A program made the translations under genes and the position numbers. The notes beneath the pieces are model-generated. The model was not told the DNA's origin and did no database searches. It worked only from the letters and a program-made list of their open reading frames with translations. 64,000 bases of DNA. Source: Prochlorococcus marinus. Lineage in GTDB: Bacteria; Cyanobacteriota; Cyanobacteriia; PCC-6307; Cyanobiaceae. The stretch lies in NCBI RefSeq assembly GCF_001180325.1, contig NZ_CVSZ01000035.1, positions 62,001-126,000 on the forward strand, read 5' to 3'. Each line of letters starts with the position of its first letter. Within the stretch, counting starts at the first letter, position 1. Positions 18,718 through 27,044 of this stretch are shown piece after piece.

Positions 18718-19911
18718 ATGAAATCAATACAAAAACCAATAGTAATAGTTGGAGCAGGTTTTGCAGGAATGACATTTGCTTTGAATTTAAAGAATCTTAA
18801 TCCTTCTTTGCCGATTCTTGTGGTTGATTCTGAAACTAACTTTATATTTAAACCATTAATGTACGAAGTTTTAAGTAAAGAAATAAGAAGTTGGGAAGCC
18901 ACCCCAAAATTTGCAAATATTTTTTCTGATGCGGGTATAACTTTTTTAAGAAATTGTTTAACCAAGATTTCCTTCAAAGAAAATATTCTTGAATTTAGTG
19001 ACGATTTAAAATTAAGTTATCAGTATCTTGTTATCTGTACAGGATCTGTTCCAAATAGTTTTTGCATAAAAGGTGTAGATGAAAATTGTTATTTTTTTAA
19101 TGATGTTGATGATCTAAATAAATTAAATTCTTTTTTAAAAAAATCACAAGATACTGCGTTTCTTAAAAAGTTATTCATAGTTGGAGGTGGTCCTTCTGGC
19201 ATCGAGTTGGCATGCAAAATTAAAGATATATTTATTAACCAATTTGAAATTAATGTAATAGAAAAATCAAACGAAATCCTCAATAAAAACAAAATTTTTA
19301 ATAGAGAACAAGCAGAGAATGCATTAGAAAAAAGAAACATCAAAGTTCTTTTGAATTCCACAGTTAAAGAAGTCTCAGAAACTAAGATTAGTATTTCTAG
19401 TGAGGTTGGAATAACTTCCTTGGATAAAGATATTGTTATTTGGACTGCGGGTGTTAAACCTAATTTGTCTTACTTAGAAAATAATGAAATAACAAAAAAA
19501 TGTGGACGAATTTTAGTTAATAATAATTTGCAAATAGAAAATTATAAAAACTGTTTTGCTATTGGCGATATTTCAGTTATTGAAGGAATGGAGGATTTAC
19601 CTATAACTGCTCAGGTAGCTATGCAGGAAGGAATTCATCTGGCTAATAATTTAGAATTTTTAATTAAAGGAAAGGATCCTTTACCATTTGAATTCAAAGA
19701 TAATGGTGAAATGATTAGTTTAGGAATAGGAGAAGCTTCAATTTCTGGACTTGGTGTTACTTTATCTGGGAAATTAGCTTTTGAGGCAAGAAGACTTATA
19801 TATGCTTCCAAGTTACCTGATATTACTGAAAGCTTAAAATCTGCATCTTCATGGATATTCCAAAAAAGATCTATTTTTAAAAAGTTTCTCAAAAAAGATA
19901 ATTTCAATTAA
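18718..19911 (+). CDS. ndbB: Type II NAD(P)H dehydrogenase (NDH-2)
   Basis: 397 residues. The FAD-binding motif is VGAGFAGM at residues about 11-18, and the NAD-binding motif is VGGGPSGIELA near 155. GDISVIEGMEDLPITAQVAMQEG is the C-terminal FAD block (the first part shows the conserved G-D). It passes electrons from NAD(P)H to quinone without pumping protons. It has no membrane span and attaches at the C-terminal helix. The exact paralogue (ndbA, B or C) is uncertain. Divergent from cysH with a 95 bp gap. Confidence 0.88.
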   Translation: MKSIQKPIVIVGAGFAGMTFALNLKNLNPSLPILVVDSETNFIFKPLMYEVLSKEIRSWEATPKFANIFSDAGITFLRNCLTKISFKENILEFSDDLKLSYQYLVICTGSVPNSFCIKGVDENCYFFNDVDDLNKLNSFLKKSQDTAFLKKLFIVGGGPSGIELACKIKDIFINQFEINVIEKSNEILNKNKIFNREQAENALEKRNIKVLLNSTVKEVSETKISISSEVGITSLDKDIVIWTAGVKPNLSYLENNEITKKCGRILVNNNLQIENYKNCFAIGDISVIEGMEDLPITAQVAMQEGIHLANNLEFLIKGKDPLPFEFKDNGEMISLGIGEASISGLGVTLSGKLAFEARRLIYASKLPDITESLKSASSWIFQKRSIFKKFLKKDNFN

Positions 19912-19960
19912 ACTTTTTTGAAATATTGTTTTTGGGTATATTGAGTTAAATAACTTTCGT

Positions 19961-21769
19961 ATGAATTTAATTTCAGTAGTTAGTAATAATTTTGATGCGT
20001 TTATAACGGTGGTTGTTTTAATAATGTCAATAATTTTGTTTATTAAAAATACTATTGCGCCAGAATTGACTGGTTTATTATGTGTCGGAATATTTATAGC
20101 TACAGGGGTTCTTTCTCCTGAAAAAGCTTTAGCTGGATTTGGTAGCCCTTCCTTAATTACTCTTATGGGTTTGTTTGCAGTTTCTTCTGCATTATTTAAA
20201 AGTGGTGCTTTAGACAGAGTAAGAGAATTGATTTCTTCTGAAAGTATTAGAACGCCAAGGAAATTAATTTCTTTAATAGCTTTTTTGATTGCTCCAATAT
20301 CTGGAATTGTTCCTAATACGCCAGTAGTAGCATCTTTGTTACCCTTAATTGAAGGTTGGTGCGAGCGGAGAAATATATCACCATCAAAAGTTTTGTTACC
20401 TCTTTCTTTTGCTACTTTACTCGGTGGAACCCTGACATTATTAGGTAGTTCAGTAAATCTTCTTGTAAGTGATATTAGTCAACAATTAGGTTATGGATCC
20501 TTGGAATTATTTAGTTTGACCTCAATAGGAATTCCTGTATGGCTTATAGGTACAACATATATGATTCTGGTTTCTGACGTGCTTTTGCCAGATAGAGGAA
20601 GAGATAAGAAATTTATTAAAAATGGTGATATGAATATATACTTTACTGAAGTGACTATTCCCTCTACTTCAGAATTAGTTGGACAATCTGTCAGAAATAG
20701 TAGATTGCAAAGACGATTTGATGTTGATGTTCTTGAATTGCAACGAAATGGAAAAGTTATTCTTCCGCCTTTGGCTGATAGAAAGATTGAACCGGATGAT
20801 AGATTAATAATCCGCGTTACAAGGGCAGACCTATTTAGGCTGCAGCAGGAACATACCATTTTGTTAGGCGAAAACAAAACATCTTTCGATGGAGCTAATG
20901 TTTTCTCAGATGATGAGGGTACTAAGACTTTTGAAGCCCTTCTACCAGCTGGCTCAACACTTGCTGGTGCAAGTTTGAGAGAATTAAGATTTAGGCAGCG
21001 TCATAATGCAACAGTTTTGGCACTAAGAAGAGGTCAACAAACTGTTCAGGAGAGATTAGGCCAAGCTGTTTTAAGGGCTGGGGATGTTTTATTATTGCAA
21101 GCACCGTTAGATTCAATAAGAGGTTTGCAAGCTAGTAATGATTTACTTATCTTAGATCAATTCGAAGATGACTTACCTTTTTTGATAAAAAAACCTATAT
21201 CGATTGCAATTGCAATAGGAATGGTAGTTTTGCCTTCGGTTTCCAATATTCCATTAGTAGGTTCAGTCCTTTTGGCAGTCATTGCAATGGTAGCTTGTGG
21301 ATGTTTAAGACCTGCAGAGATACAAAAATCAATTAGGTTAGACGTCATTTTGTTGTTGGGATCTCTATCATGCTTTAGTGTTGCTATGCAAGTAACAGGA
21401 TTAGCGGATTTAATTGCAGTCAATCTAAATTTCGTCCTTAATGGAATGCCTCTTTATTTTGCACTAGTCGTAATTTTTGTATCTACAGTTATTCTTACAC
21501 AATTTATAAGTAATGCTGCTTCAGTTGCTTTGATTTTGCCTGTTGCTATTGAATTCTCAAATGTATTAGGCATTTCACCCAGCGCTTTAATTATGCTTGT
21601 CTTGTTCGGCGCAAGTCAATCTTTTTTGACTCCAATGGGTTATCAAACAAATTTAATGGTTTATGGTCCTGGAAGATATAGATTTTTTGATATTGCAAAA
21701 TATGGAGCTGGATTAACACTTATAATGTCATTTACAGTGCCAGCATTGATAATTCTAAATTACCGGTAA
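19961..21769 (+). CDS. SLC13/DASS-type anion-Na+ carrier with two TrkA-C domains
   Basis: 602 residues. Five to six N-terminal membrane segments with FIATGVLSPEKALAGFGS and IVPNTPVVASLLP are followed by two cytosolic TrkA-C (RCK-C) domains at about 220-295 and 315-395, then more membrane segments containing TQFISNAASVALILPVA. This layout is that of DASS or SLT-type carriers, several of which move sulfate with Na+. It is 50 bp after ndbB and 4 bp before trkH, so it probably forms one operon with the trk genes. Nearness to cysH favours sulfate, but that is inference. Confidence 0.85.
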   Translation: MNLISVVSNNFDAFITVVVLIMSIILFIKNTIAPELTGLLCVGIFIATGVLSPEKALAGFGSPSLITLMGLFAVSSALFKSGALDRVRELISSESIRTPRKLISLIAFLIAPISGIVPNTPVVASLLPLIEGWCERRNISPSKVLLPLSFATLLGGTLTLLGSSVNLLVSDISQQLGYGSLELFSLTSIGIPVWLIGTTYMILVSDVLLPDRGRDKKFIKNGDMNIYFTEVTIPSTSELVGQSVRNSRLQRRFDVDVLELQRNGKVILPPLADRKIEPDDRLIIRVTRADLFRLQQEHTILLGENKTSFDGANVFSDDEGTKTFEALLPAGSTLAGASLRELRFRQRHNATVLALRRGQQTVQERLGQAVLRAGDVLLLQAPLDSIRGLQASNDLLILDQFEDDLPFLIKKPISIAIAIGMVVLPSVSNIPLVGSVLLAVIAMVACGCLRPAEIQKSIRLDVILLLGSLSCFSVAMQVTGLADLIAVNLNFVLNGMPLYFALVVIFVSTVILTQFISNAASVALILPVAIEFSNVLGISPSALIMLVLFGASQSFLTPMGYQTNLMVYGPGRYRFFDIAKYGAGLTLIMSFTVPALIILNYR

Positions 21770-21773
21770 TATC

Positions 21774-23177
21774 GTGAAATTTGCAAGTAAGGTATATATG
21801 ATCAAAGATGCTTACAAAAAGCTATCAGTACCACAATTTACTATTGTTACAGGCTTGTTTATTATTTGCCTTGGAACTTTAATTTTGAGTTCACCATTAT
21901 GTTCTTCTTCAAAAGTTGGTTTGTGGGAAGCATTTTTTACATCTACTTCTGCAATAACTGTTACTGGCTTAACCATAATAGATATTGGTGTTGATTTAAA
22001 TTTCTTTGGCCAAGTTTTCTTAGCATTTATGTTGTTATCAGGTGGTCTAGGATTAATGGCTATTACGACATTTTTGCAAGGGTTTGTTGTAAAGGGGACA
22101 AAGCTAAGAACTAGATTAGACAAAGGAAAGACTCTAGATGAATTTGGAGTTGGAGGAATTGGTCGAACTTTTCAAAGCATTGCTATTACGGCGATTAGCA
22201 TCATATCCTTGGGTGCAATTGTCTTATATTCTTTTGGATTTGTAGATATTCAAAATAATTGGGAAAGACTATGGTCCTCGATTTTTCACAGCATTTCTGC
22301 GTATAACAATGCAGGATTTTCGTTAATGTCAAATAGTCTTCAAGACTATAGAACAAATTATTTGGTGAATAGTGTTTTTGTTTTTCTTATTGTTATGGGT
22401 GGATTGGGCTGGCGGGTTATTGATGATATTTGGAGTCATAAAAAAAATCTTTCTTATAAGAAATTAAGCCTTCATTCCAGACTAGTTATTAGGACAAGTT
22501 TCTCTCTAATATTGTTCGGATCATTAGGATTCTTTATCACTGAATCATTGCTAAATAGTCAATTTTTTAATGATTTAAATTTGTTTGAACGGTTAATGTC
22601 ATCTATCTTCGAAACAGTTAGTGCTAGAACTGCAGGCTTTACAAATTTTCCGATTTCTTTGAACTCTATCTCAGATACGGGCCTCTTATTATTAATGACG
22701 CTTATGTTCATTGGAGCAAGTAGCGGAGGTACTGGGGGAGGCATAAAAACAACTACCTTCATTGCTTTAATGGCTGCAACTAGATCAACTTTAAGAGGTC
22801 AGAAAGATGTAATTATTAGCAATAGATTAATTTCAGATAAAGTTATTCTAAAGGCAGTTGGAATCACAGTTGGATCTTTGCTTTTTGTTCTTTTAATGGC
22901 AATGTTGCTTAGTACAACTAATACTTTTGTTAAAAAAGAATCATTCACATTCCTAGAAATTCTTTTCACTTGCATATCTGCATTTGCGACAGTTGGTTTT
23001 GATATTGGTTTAACTACAAAATTAAATCATTTTGGTCAATTTATTCTTATTGTGGGCATGTTTGTGGGTAGACTCGGGATCCTTTTGCTTTTAAGTGCAC
23101 TTTGGCAGGCTCTTTATAAGAGTAGAATAGATAGACAAAAGAGAATTGGCTATCCTAGGGCTGATCTATATGTTTAG
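21774..23177 (+). CDS. TrkH/KtrB-family cation uptake channel
   Basis: 467 residues from a GTG; an ATG lies 24 bp further on. The four selectivity-filter loops are visible as STSAITVTGLT, NAGFS, TVSARTAGFTN and TVGFDIG, and the sequence SSGGTGGGIKTTT follows. This places it in the SKT superfamily, nearer to KtrB than to E. coli TrkH. It moves K+ or Na+ inward across the cell membrane and needs the RCK partner encoded 18 bp downstream. Which cation is carried cannot be told from the sequence. Confidence 0.9.
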   Translation: MKFASKVYMIKDAYKKLSVPQFTIVTGLFIICLGTLILSSPLCSSSKVGLWEAFFTSTSAITVTGLTIIDIGVDLNFFGQVFLAFMLLSGGLGLMAITTFLQGFVVKGTKLRTRLDKGKTLDEFGVGGIGRTFQSIAITAISIISLGAIVLYSFGFVDIQNNWERLWSSIFHSISAYNNAGFSLMSNSLQDYRTNYLVNSVFVFLIVMGGLGWRVIDDIWSHKKNLSYKKLSLHSRLVIRTSFSLILFGSLGFFITESLLNSQFFNDLNLFERLMSSIFETVSARTAGFTNFPISLNSISDTGLLLLMTLMFIGASSGGTGGGIKTTTFIALMAATRSTLRGQKDVIISNRLISDKVILKAVGITVGSLLFVLLMAMLLSTTNTFVKKESFTFLEILFTCISAFATVGFDIGLTTKLNHFGQFILIVGMFVGRLGILLLLSALWQALYKSRIDRQKRIGYPRADLYV

Positions 23178-23195
23178 AATTGACTGAGTTTTATT

Positions 23196-23900
23196 ATGGC
23201 TGATTGGTGGCAGTGGTCTCAAAAGAGAGAAAATGAAGCACTCACTTTTGCAGTTGTCGGCATTGGAAGATTTGGAACCGCAGTTTGCAGAGAACTTATT
23301 AGTAATGGCGCAGATGTTTTGGCTGCAGATTATTCGGAAAAAGCTATTGATGATTTAAGGCAATTAGAACCTTCGATAGAAGCGAGAGTTGTAGATTGTA
23401 CTGATGAAGAGTCTATGAAGGAATCGGGAATACTTGAAATGAATACCGTTGTGGTGGGTATTAGTGAACCGATTGAAGCAAGTATTACTACAACTCTTAT
23501 TGCTAAGGATAGTGAGGGCAGCAAAGTGAAAAGAGTAATAGCGAGAGCTACCAGTGACTTGCATGAAAAAATGTTAAAAAGAGTAGGTGCAGATAAAGTT
23601 GTTTTCCCATCTAGGATGCAAGGAGAAAGATTAGGTTTGGAACTAGTAAGACCAAACCTAATCGAAAGATTGGAACTAGATAATCAAACTGGTATAGATG
23701 AAATAACAGTTCCAGAGGAATTTATTGGACGATCTTTAAGAGATTTAAATTTGAGGAAAAATTATTTAGTAAATGTTCTTGCTGCAGGACCTGCTGAAGA
23801 ATTAACAGTTAATCCTCCAGCAAAATATATTTTGGAAAGAGGAAATATTCTGGTAGTAATGGGTAAAACTGTAGATTTACAGAAATTGCCTCAAAATTAA
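23196..23900 (+). CDS. TrkA/KtrA-type RCK regulatory subunit
   Basis: 234 residues. The Rossmann fold opens with VVGIGRFGTAVCRELI (GxGxxG) and the NAD/ATP-binding Asp follows in LAADYSEK. Conserved RCK features are DCTDEESM and ADKVVFPSRMQGERLG; a TrkA-C domain fills residues about 150-234. It gates the TrkH-type channel in response to bound nucleotide. Last gene of the SLC13-trkH-trkA run; 6 bp from the convergent RHH gene. Confidence 0.92.
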   Translation: MADWWQWSQKRENEALTFAVVGIGRFGTAVCRELISNGADVLAADYSEKAIDDLRQLEPSIEARVVDCTDEESMKESGILEMNTVVVGISEPIEASITTTLIAKDSEGSKVKRVIARATSDLHEKMLKRVGADKVVFPSRMQGERLGLELVRPNLIERLELDNQTGIDEITVPEEFIGRSLRDLNLRKNYLVNVLAAGPAEELTVNPPAKYILERGNILVVMGKTVDLQKLPQN

Positions 23901-23906
23901 TAATTT

Positions 23907-24209
23907 TTAATCAGACTTTTTATAATATCTAATCCTTTGAGGAGCTCTTTTTAATCTTCTGACGCTTTGTTTTTCAAGTTCATCTCTAAATTTTTCAGTA
24001 TTTAAATTATTTCCTGAAAGAGGTGATTTACTTTCTTTTTCGAAATATTTTTTTATACCCTCTTGTATTAACACTTTTGCCATATTACTCACTGTCCTAG
24101 ATTCATTATCGGCCAAAATAGTTAATTGCTCACATATTAATTCTGGAAGAACTACTTGAATTCTTGGGGATTTAGGCTTCCCATTAGTTGAGTTTTGACG
24201 GGTAGCCAT
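23907..24209 (-). CDS. Ribbon-helix-helix (CopG-like) protein
   Basis: 100 residues. Residues about 13-55 fit a ribbon-helix-helix fold: the strand PRIQVVLPELICEQLTIL, then helices through SRTVSNMAKVLIQEGIKKYF. The N-terminal stretch is basic and polar, and the C-terminal 40 residues are charged with a lysine-arginine tail (RRLKRAPQRIRYYK). It probably binds DNA as a dimer. The inverted repeat at 24240-24276 just upstream is a candidate operator. No toxin gene of a toxin-antitoxin pair is adjacent, so a stand-alone regulator is more likely. Confidence 0.75.
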   Translation of the reverse strand: MATRQNSTNGKPKSPRIQVVLPELICEQLTILADNESRTVSNMAKVLIQEGIKKYFEKESKSPLSGNNLNTEKFRDELEKQSVRRLKRAPQRIRYYKKSD

Positions 24210-24239
24210 GAGTCAAAGTTGATAACTGTTACTTATTAG

Positions 24240-24276
24240 TATACACAGTTAGTCAAGGATACTATCTTTGTGTATA
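24240..24276. promoter_or_regulatory. Inverted repeat TATACACA / TGTGTATA between divergent genes
   Basis: TATACACA at 24240-24247 and its exact reverse complement TGTGTATA at 24269-24276 are centred 29 bp apart, close to three helical turns. They sit in the 117 bp gap between the RHH gene (start 24209) and the gene at 24327. The right arm runs into TATATTATTATTA, which could serve as a -10 for the plus-strand gene. Placement suggests an operator, with the RHH protein as the first candidate to bind it. Confidence 0.45.
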
Positions 24277-24326
24277 TTATTATTAAGGAAATTTATATCC
24301 CTATCAATTAATTGTTTTATTGTCCC

Positions 24327-24665
24327 ATGAAAAATTCAAGAAAAATTGATTCTCCTAAAAGGTCGATAATTGATAAACCGAAAAAAAGATTAGTCAATTC
24401 TGATTCACTCGATAATGAAAATAGTGACGTTTTGGTATCAGCTGTAATTAGTCCATATTTATTAACACATCTTCACCATATTCTTCAGCAGTCTGAATAT
24501 TATGCTCAAAAAGATGGTAGAAAATCTCACGCAGCTAACTTTGCGAAACTAAGAAAAGTTTTATGTTTAGACGCAAGAAGTATGGCAGATGCCTCAGCAA
24601 AAGAAATAAAAGATGTGGATAATGATTTATCTAATAATAAATATAATGAACAAAATGTAGCTTGA
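24327..24665 (+). CDS. Conserved hypothetical protein, 112 aa
   Basis: Start chosen at ATG 24327; a TTG at 24312 is in frame but less likely. The first 35 residues are basic (MKNSRKIDSPKRS, then KPKKRL). Residues 45-100 look helical, with SAVISPYLLTHLHHILQQSEYYAQKDGRK as the core (the piece SPYLLTHLHHIL is distinctive). No membrane segment and no known domain. It is 34 bp ahead of the Nif11-like gene and divergent from the RHH gene, so it could be under that regulator. Confidence 0.6.
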   Translation: MKNSRKIDSPKRSIIDKPKKRLVNSDSLDNENSDVLVSAVISPYLLTHLHHILQQSEYYAQKDGRKSHAANFAKLRKVLCLDARSMADASAKEIKDVDNDLSNNKYNEQNVA

Positions 24666-24699
24666 AGTAATAATCTATTAATAAATAGATTTTAAAAAC

Positions 24700-24930
24700 A
24701 TGTCCAGTAATGCTGAAAAGCTCTATAAGTTGATAGCCAACGATTCCAAAAAGAAACAAAGTCTGTTTATGACAGCCTTAACTAATCCTAAAAAAGCCTT
24801 AGATAAAATATGCGATATTGGCAATGAGTTAAATATTTCTGTGACTAAAGAAGAGGTTATTGAATATTTGAGTACTATTGATGATGAGGCAACTAAAATG
24901 TGGTTAATCAAGGCTCGAGGAGGTCTTTAG
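24700..24930 (+). CDS. Nif11-like small protein
   Basis: 76 residues. The arrangement of a short N-terminal helix (EKLYKLIANDS), a middle helix with LTNPKKALDKICDIGNEL and the closing VTKEEVIEYLS resembles the Nif11 domain, used in marine picocyanobacteria as a leader for modified peptides such as prochlorosins. The protein ends IKARGGL; the Gly-Gly is at the extreme end and no core peptide with Cys, Ser and Thr follows. No LanM-type enzyme is in the window. It may be a free-standing Nif11 protein. Family call from memory of the pattern. Confidence 0.5.
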   Translation: MSSNAEKLYKLIANDSKKKQSLFMTALTNPKKALDKICDIGNELNISVTKEEVIEYLSTIDDEATKMWLIKARGGL

Positions 24931-25084
24931 GAAAAGGTTTCGAATAATTATTATTTTGATTAGGAATAGGTTTTATTCTTTTGTTGTAGCCACCTCCACC
25001 AGCCAAAGTCCAAAAAAACCAATAACTTGGAATCGCAAGCGCTGCAGCTATAAAAATCACTACAATTTGTTCTAGTCTTTTCAT
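24908..25084 (-). CDS. Small single-span membrane protein, 58 aa
   Basis: A short frame beginning MKRLEQIVVIFIAAALAIPSY, with one strong membrane helix (residues 6-28), a glycine run (AGGGGYN) and a Pro/Asn/Lys-rich hydrophilic tail ending LLEP. Positive residues before the helix would keep the N terminus in the cytosol. Its 3' end overlaps the convergent Nif11-like gene by 23 bp. No family recognised; the clean signal-anchor layout argues for a real gene. Confidence 0.55.
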   Translation of the reverse strand: MKRLEQIVVIFIAAALAIPSYWFFWTLAGGGGYNKRIKPIPNQNNNYSKPFPKDLLEP

Positions 25085-25156
25085 GATTTAATTTTATTCC
25101 ACAAAATATTTTTTAGTAAATAAGCCACAGATTTTGTAAATTCTATTTTTAAAACA

Positions 25157-26785
25157 GTGATTAGATTTGAAGATGTAAGCAAAATTTATTCTACGGATGT
25201 TGTTTTAAAAAATATTAGTTGGGAGATTAAGAAAGGAGAAAAAGTTGGCTTGGTTGGTTCTAATGGTGCAGGTAAATCAACCCAATTTAAGATTTTAATT
25301 GGAGAGGAAGAGCAAACAAGTGGAACTATCATCAAAGAGGGAAATCCTAAAATTGCCCATCTAAAACAAGAGTTTGATTGTAATTTGAATTTTTCAGTTA
25401 GACAGGAATTAGAAAGTTCTTTTAAAGATATACAAATTGTTGCCATTAAACTTTTAGAAATTGAGAATAAAATGAAATCATTGGATATAAAAAATAATTC
25501 CGATGAACTTGAAATATTTGTAAATCAACTTGCAAAATATCAAGAAAAATTTGAAGCTTTAGGTGGTTATAAAATGCAATCTGATGTAGAAAAAATATTA
25601 CCAAAATTAGGCTTTTCTATAGAAGATGCTGATAAATTAGTTGGCAATTTCTCAGGTGGTTGGCAGATGAAAGTTGCACTTGGAAAAATACTCTTACAAA
25701 AACCTGATTTACTTTTACTGGATGAACCAACCAATCATTTAGATTTAGAAACTATTTTTTGGTTGGAAGAATATCTATCATCGCTTAAAATTGCAATTAT
25801 TGTTATTAGCCATGATAGATATTTCCTGGATAAATTATGTAAAAAAATAATTTTTGTAGATAGAGGAACATCTGAAACATATAATGGGAACTATTCTTTT
25901 TTTGTCCAACAGAAATCTTTGAATGAAGAATCACAAAATAAGGCATATCAATTACAACAAAAAGAAATTGCGTTACAGAAGAGGTATATAGATAGATTTA
26001 GAGCTAGTGCAACTAGAAGTTCTCAAGCAAAAAGTAGAGAAAAACAATTAAAAAAAATTTCTACAATTAAGGCTCCAATAGCAAAATCAAAAAGTCCTGT
26101 TTTTAATTTTCCAGAGTGCCCTCGCTCAGGAAAATTAGTTCTAAATATCAAAAATTTGTCTCATAGTTTCGATGATAAAATTCTTTTTTTAGATATTAAT
26201 TTAAAGATTGCTTCTGGGGAGAAAATAGCAATATTGGGACCTAATGGCTGCGGCAAATCTACATTGCTTAAAATTATTATGAAAAAAATATCTCCTGAGC
26301 TTGGAGAAATTAATCTTGGTAAACATAATATAATTGTGAGCTATTATGAACAAAATCAGGCTGAAGCACTTTCACTTGATGAAAGGGTTATTGATTTAAT
26401 ATGTAATAGGTCTCCAGAATGGTCCCAAAAAAAAGTTAGAACATTTTTAGGGGGTTTTGGCTTTCAAAATGAAACTGTTTTTAAATATATTAAACAACTC
26501 AGCGGGGGAGAAAAGGCAAGATTGGCATTGGCGCTCATGATTATTAATCCTAGTAATTTCCTTCTTTTGGACGAACCAACTAATCATTTGGATCTGCAAT
26601 CTAAGGAAAACTTAGAATTAGCAATTAATAATTATAAAGGTTCATTATTAATCATTTCTCATGATCGGTATTTTATTTCAAAGGTTGCAAATAGAATTGT
26701 TGAAATTAAAGATTCAAAGTTATTTTCATATGATGGTAATTACGAATATTTTTTAGAAAAAACTCAAAGTAATAAAAAGATTTGA
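25157..26785 (+). CDS. ABC-F family ATPase (duplicated ABC domains, Uup/EttA group)
   Basis: 542 residues from a GTG. Two ATPase domains: Walker A GSNGAGKST and GPNGCGKST, signatures FSGGWQMKV and LSGGEKARLAL, Walker B LLLLDEPTNHLD in both, each followed by SHDRYFL or SHDRYFI. The linker between them is lysine- and glutamine-rich. No membrane part. ABC-F proteins act on the ribosome during translation stalling. There is no C-terminal coiled coil of the Uup kind, so which subgroup it belongs to is uncertain. Confidence 0.9.
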   Translation: MIRFEDVSKIYSTDVVLKNISWEIKKGEKVGLVGSNGAGKSTQFKILIGEEEQTSGTIIKEGNPKIAHLKQEFDCNLNFSVRQELESSFKDIQIVAIKLLEIENKMKSLDIKNNSDELEIFVNQLAKYQEKFEALGGYKMQSDVEKILPKLGFSIEDADKLVGNFSGGWQMKVALGKILLQKPDLLLLDEPTNHLDLETIFWLEEYLSSLKIAIIVISHDRYFLDKLCKKIIFVDRGTSETYNGNYSFFVQQKSLNEESQNKAYQLQQKEIALQKRYIDRFRASATRSSQAKSREKQLKKISTIKAPIAKSKSPVFNFPECPRSGKLVLNIKNLSHSFDDKILFLDINLKIASGEKIAILGPNGCGKSTLLKIIMKKISPELGEINLGKHNIIVSYYEQNQAEALSLDERVIDLICNRSPEWSQKKVRTFLGGFGFQNETVFKYIKQLSGGEKARLALALMIINPSNFLLLDEPTNHLDLQSKENLELAINNYKGSLLIISHDRYFISKVANRIVEIKDSKLFSYDGNYEYFLEKTQSNKKI

Positions 26786-26895
26786 TTACTTTTAATAAAA
26801 TTTACATTTAGCTAAGTAAGATCACTTATTTATCTTTACATAGTTTAAATTCCTTGATTAATCCTAAAATACAAAAATAGGTTTTAATAATTTAA

Positions 26896-27039
26896 ATGAA
26901 AATTTCCGTTTTCCAAGAAAAACATTTTCAAGTTTCTGATCCTATTGAAAGTTATTTTCAATGCATTACTGCCTGTGATATAAGGGATGGTAGATGTATC
27001 TCTAGGTGTGTGGAAATACTTAAACAGAATGAAAATTAA
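26896..27039 (+). CDS. Cys-rich mini-protein with CX3C-X6-CX3C motif, 47 aa
   Basis: A short frame starting MKISVFQEKHF. Four Cys at residues 23, 27, 34 and 38 make a twin CX3C pattern (CITAC and CISRC, six residues apart), preceded by a Tyr-Phe (ESYFQC) and followed by VEILKQ. I recall similar small proteins in marine picocyanobacteria. The spacing suits metal binding or disulfide-linked helices. It lies in the 259 bp between the ABC-F gene and the convergent htrA gene, ending 5 bp before the latter. Confidence 0.65.
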   Translation: MKISVFQEKHFQVSDPIESYFQCITACDIRDGRCISRCVEILKQNEN

Positions 27040-27044
27040 ATCTT

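Noticed and set aside
18663-18977. Open frame of 104 codons opposite the start of the NDH-2 gene
   Set aside because: It is antisense to a clear flavoprotein gene, has no domain and shows the composition of a shadow frame. Similar antisense frames opposite trkH, the SLC13 gene and plsX were dropped for the same reason.
23907-24930. Toxin-antitoxin locus around the RHH gene
   Set aside because: The adjacent small proteins do not resemble RelE, ParE, MazF or HicA toxins and are not in the usual antitoxin-toxin order on the same strand.
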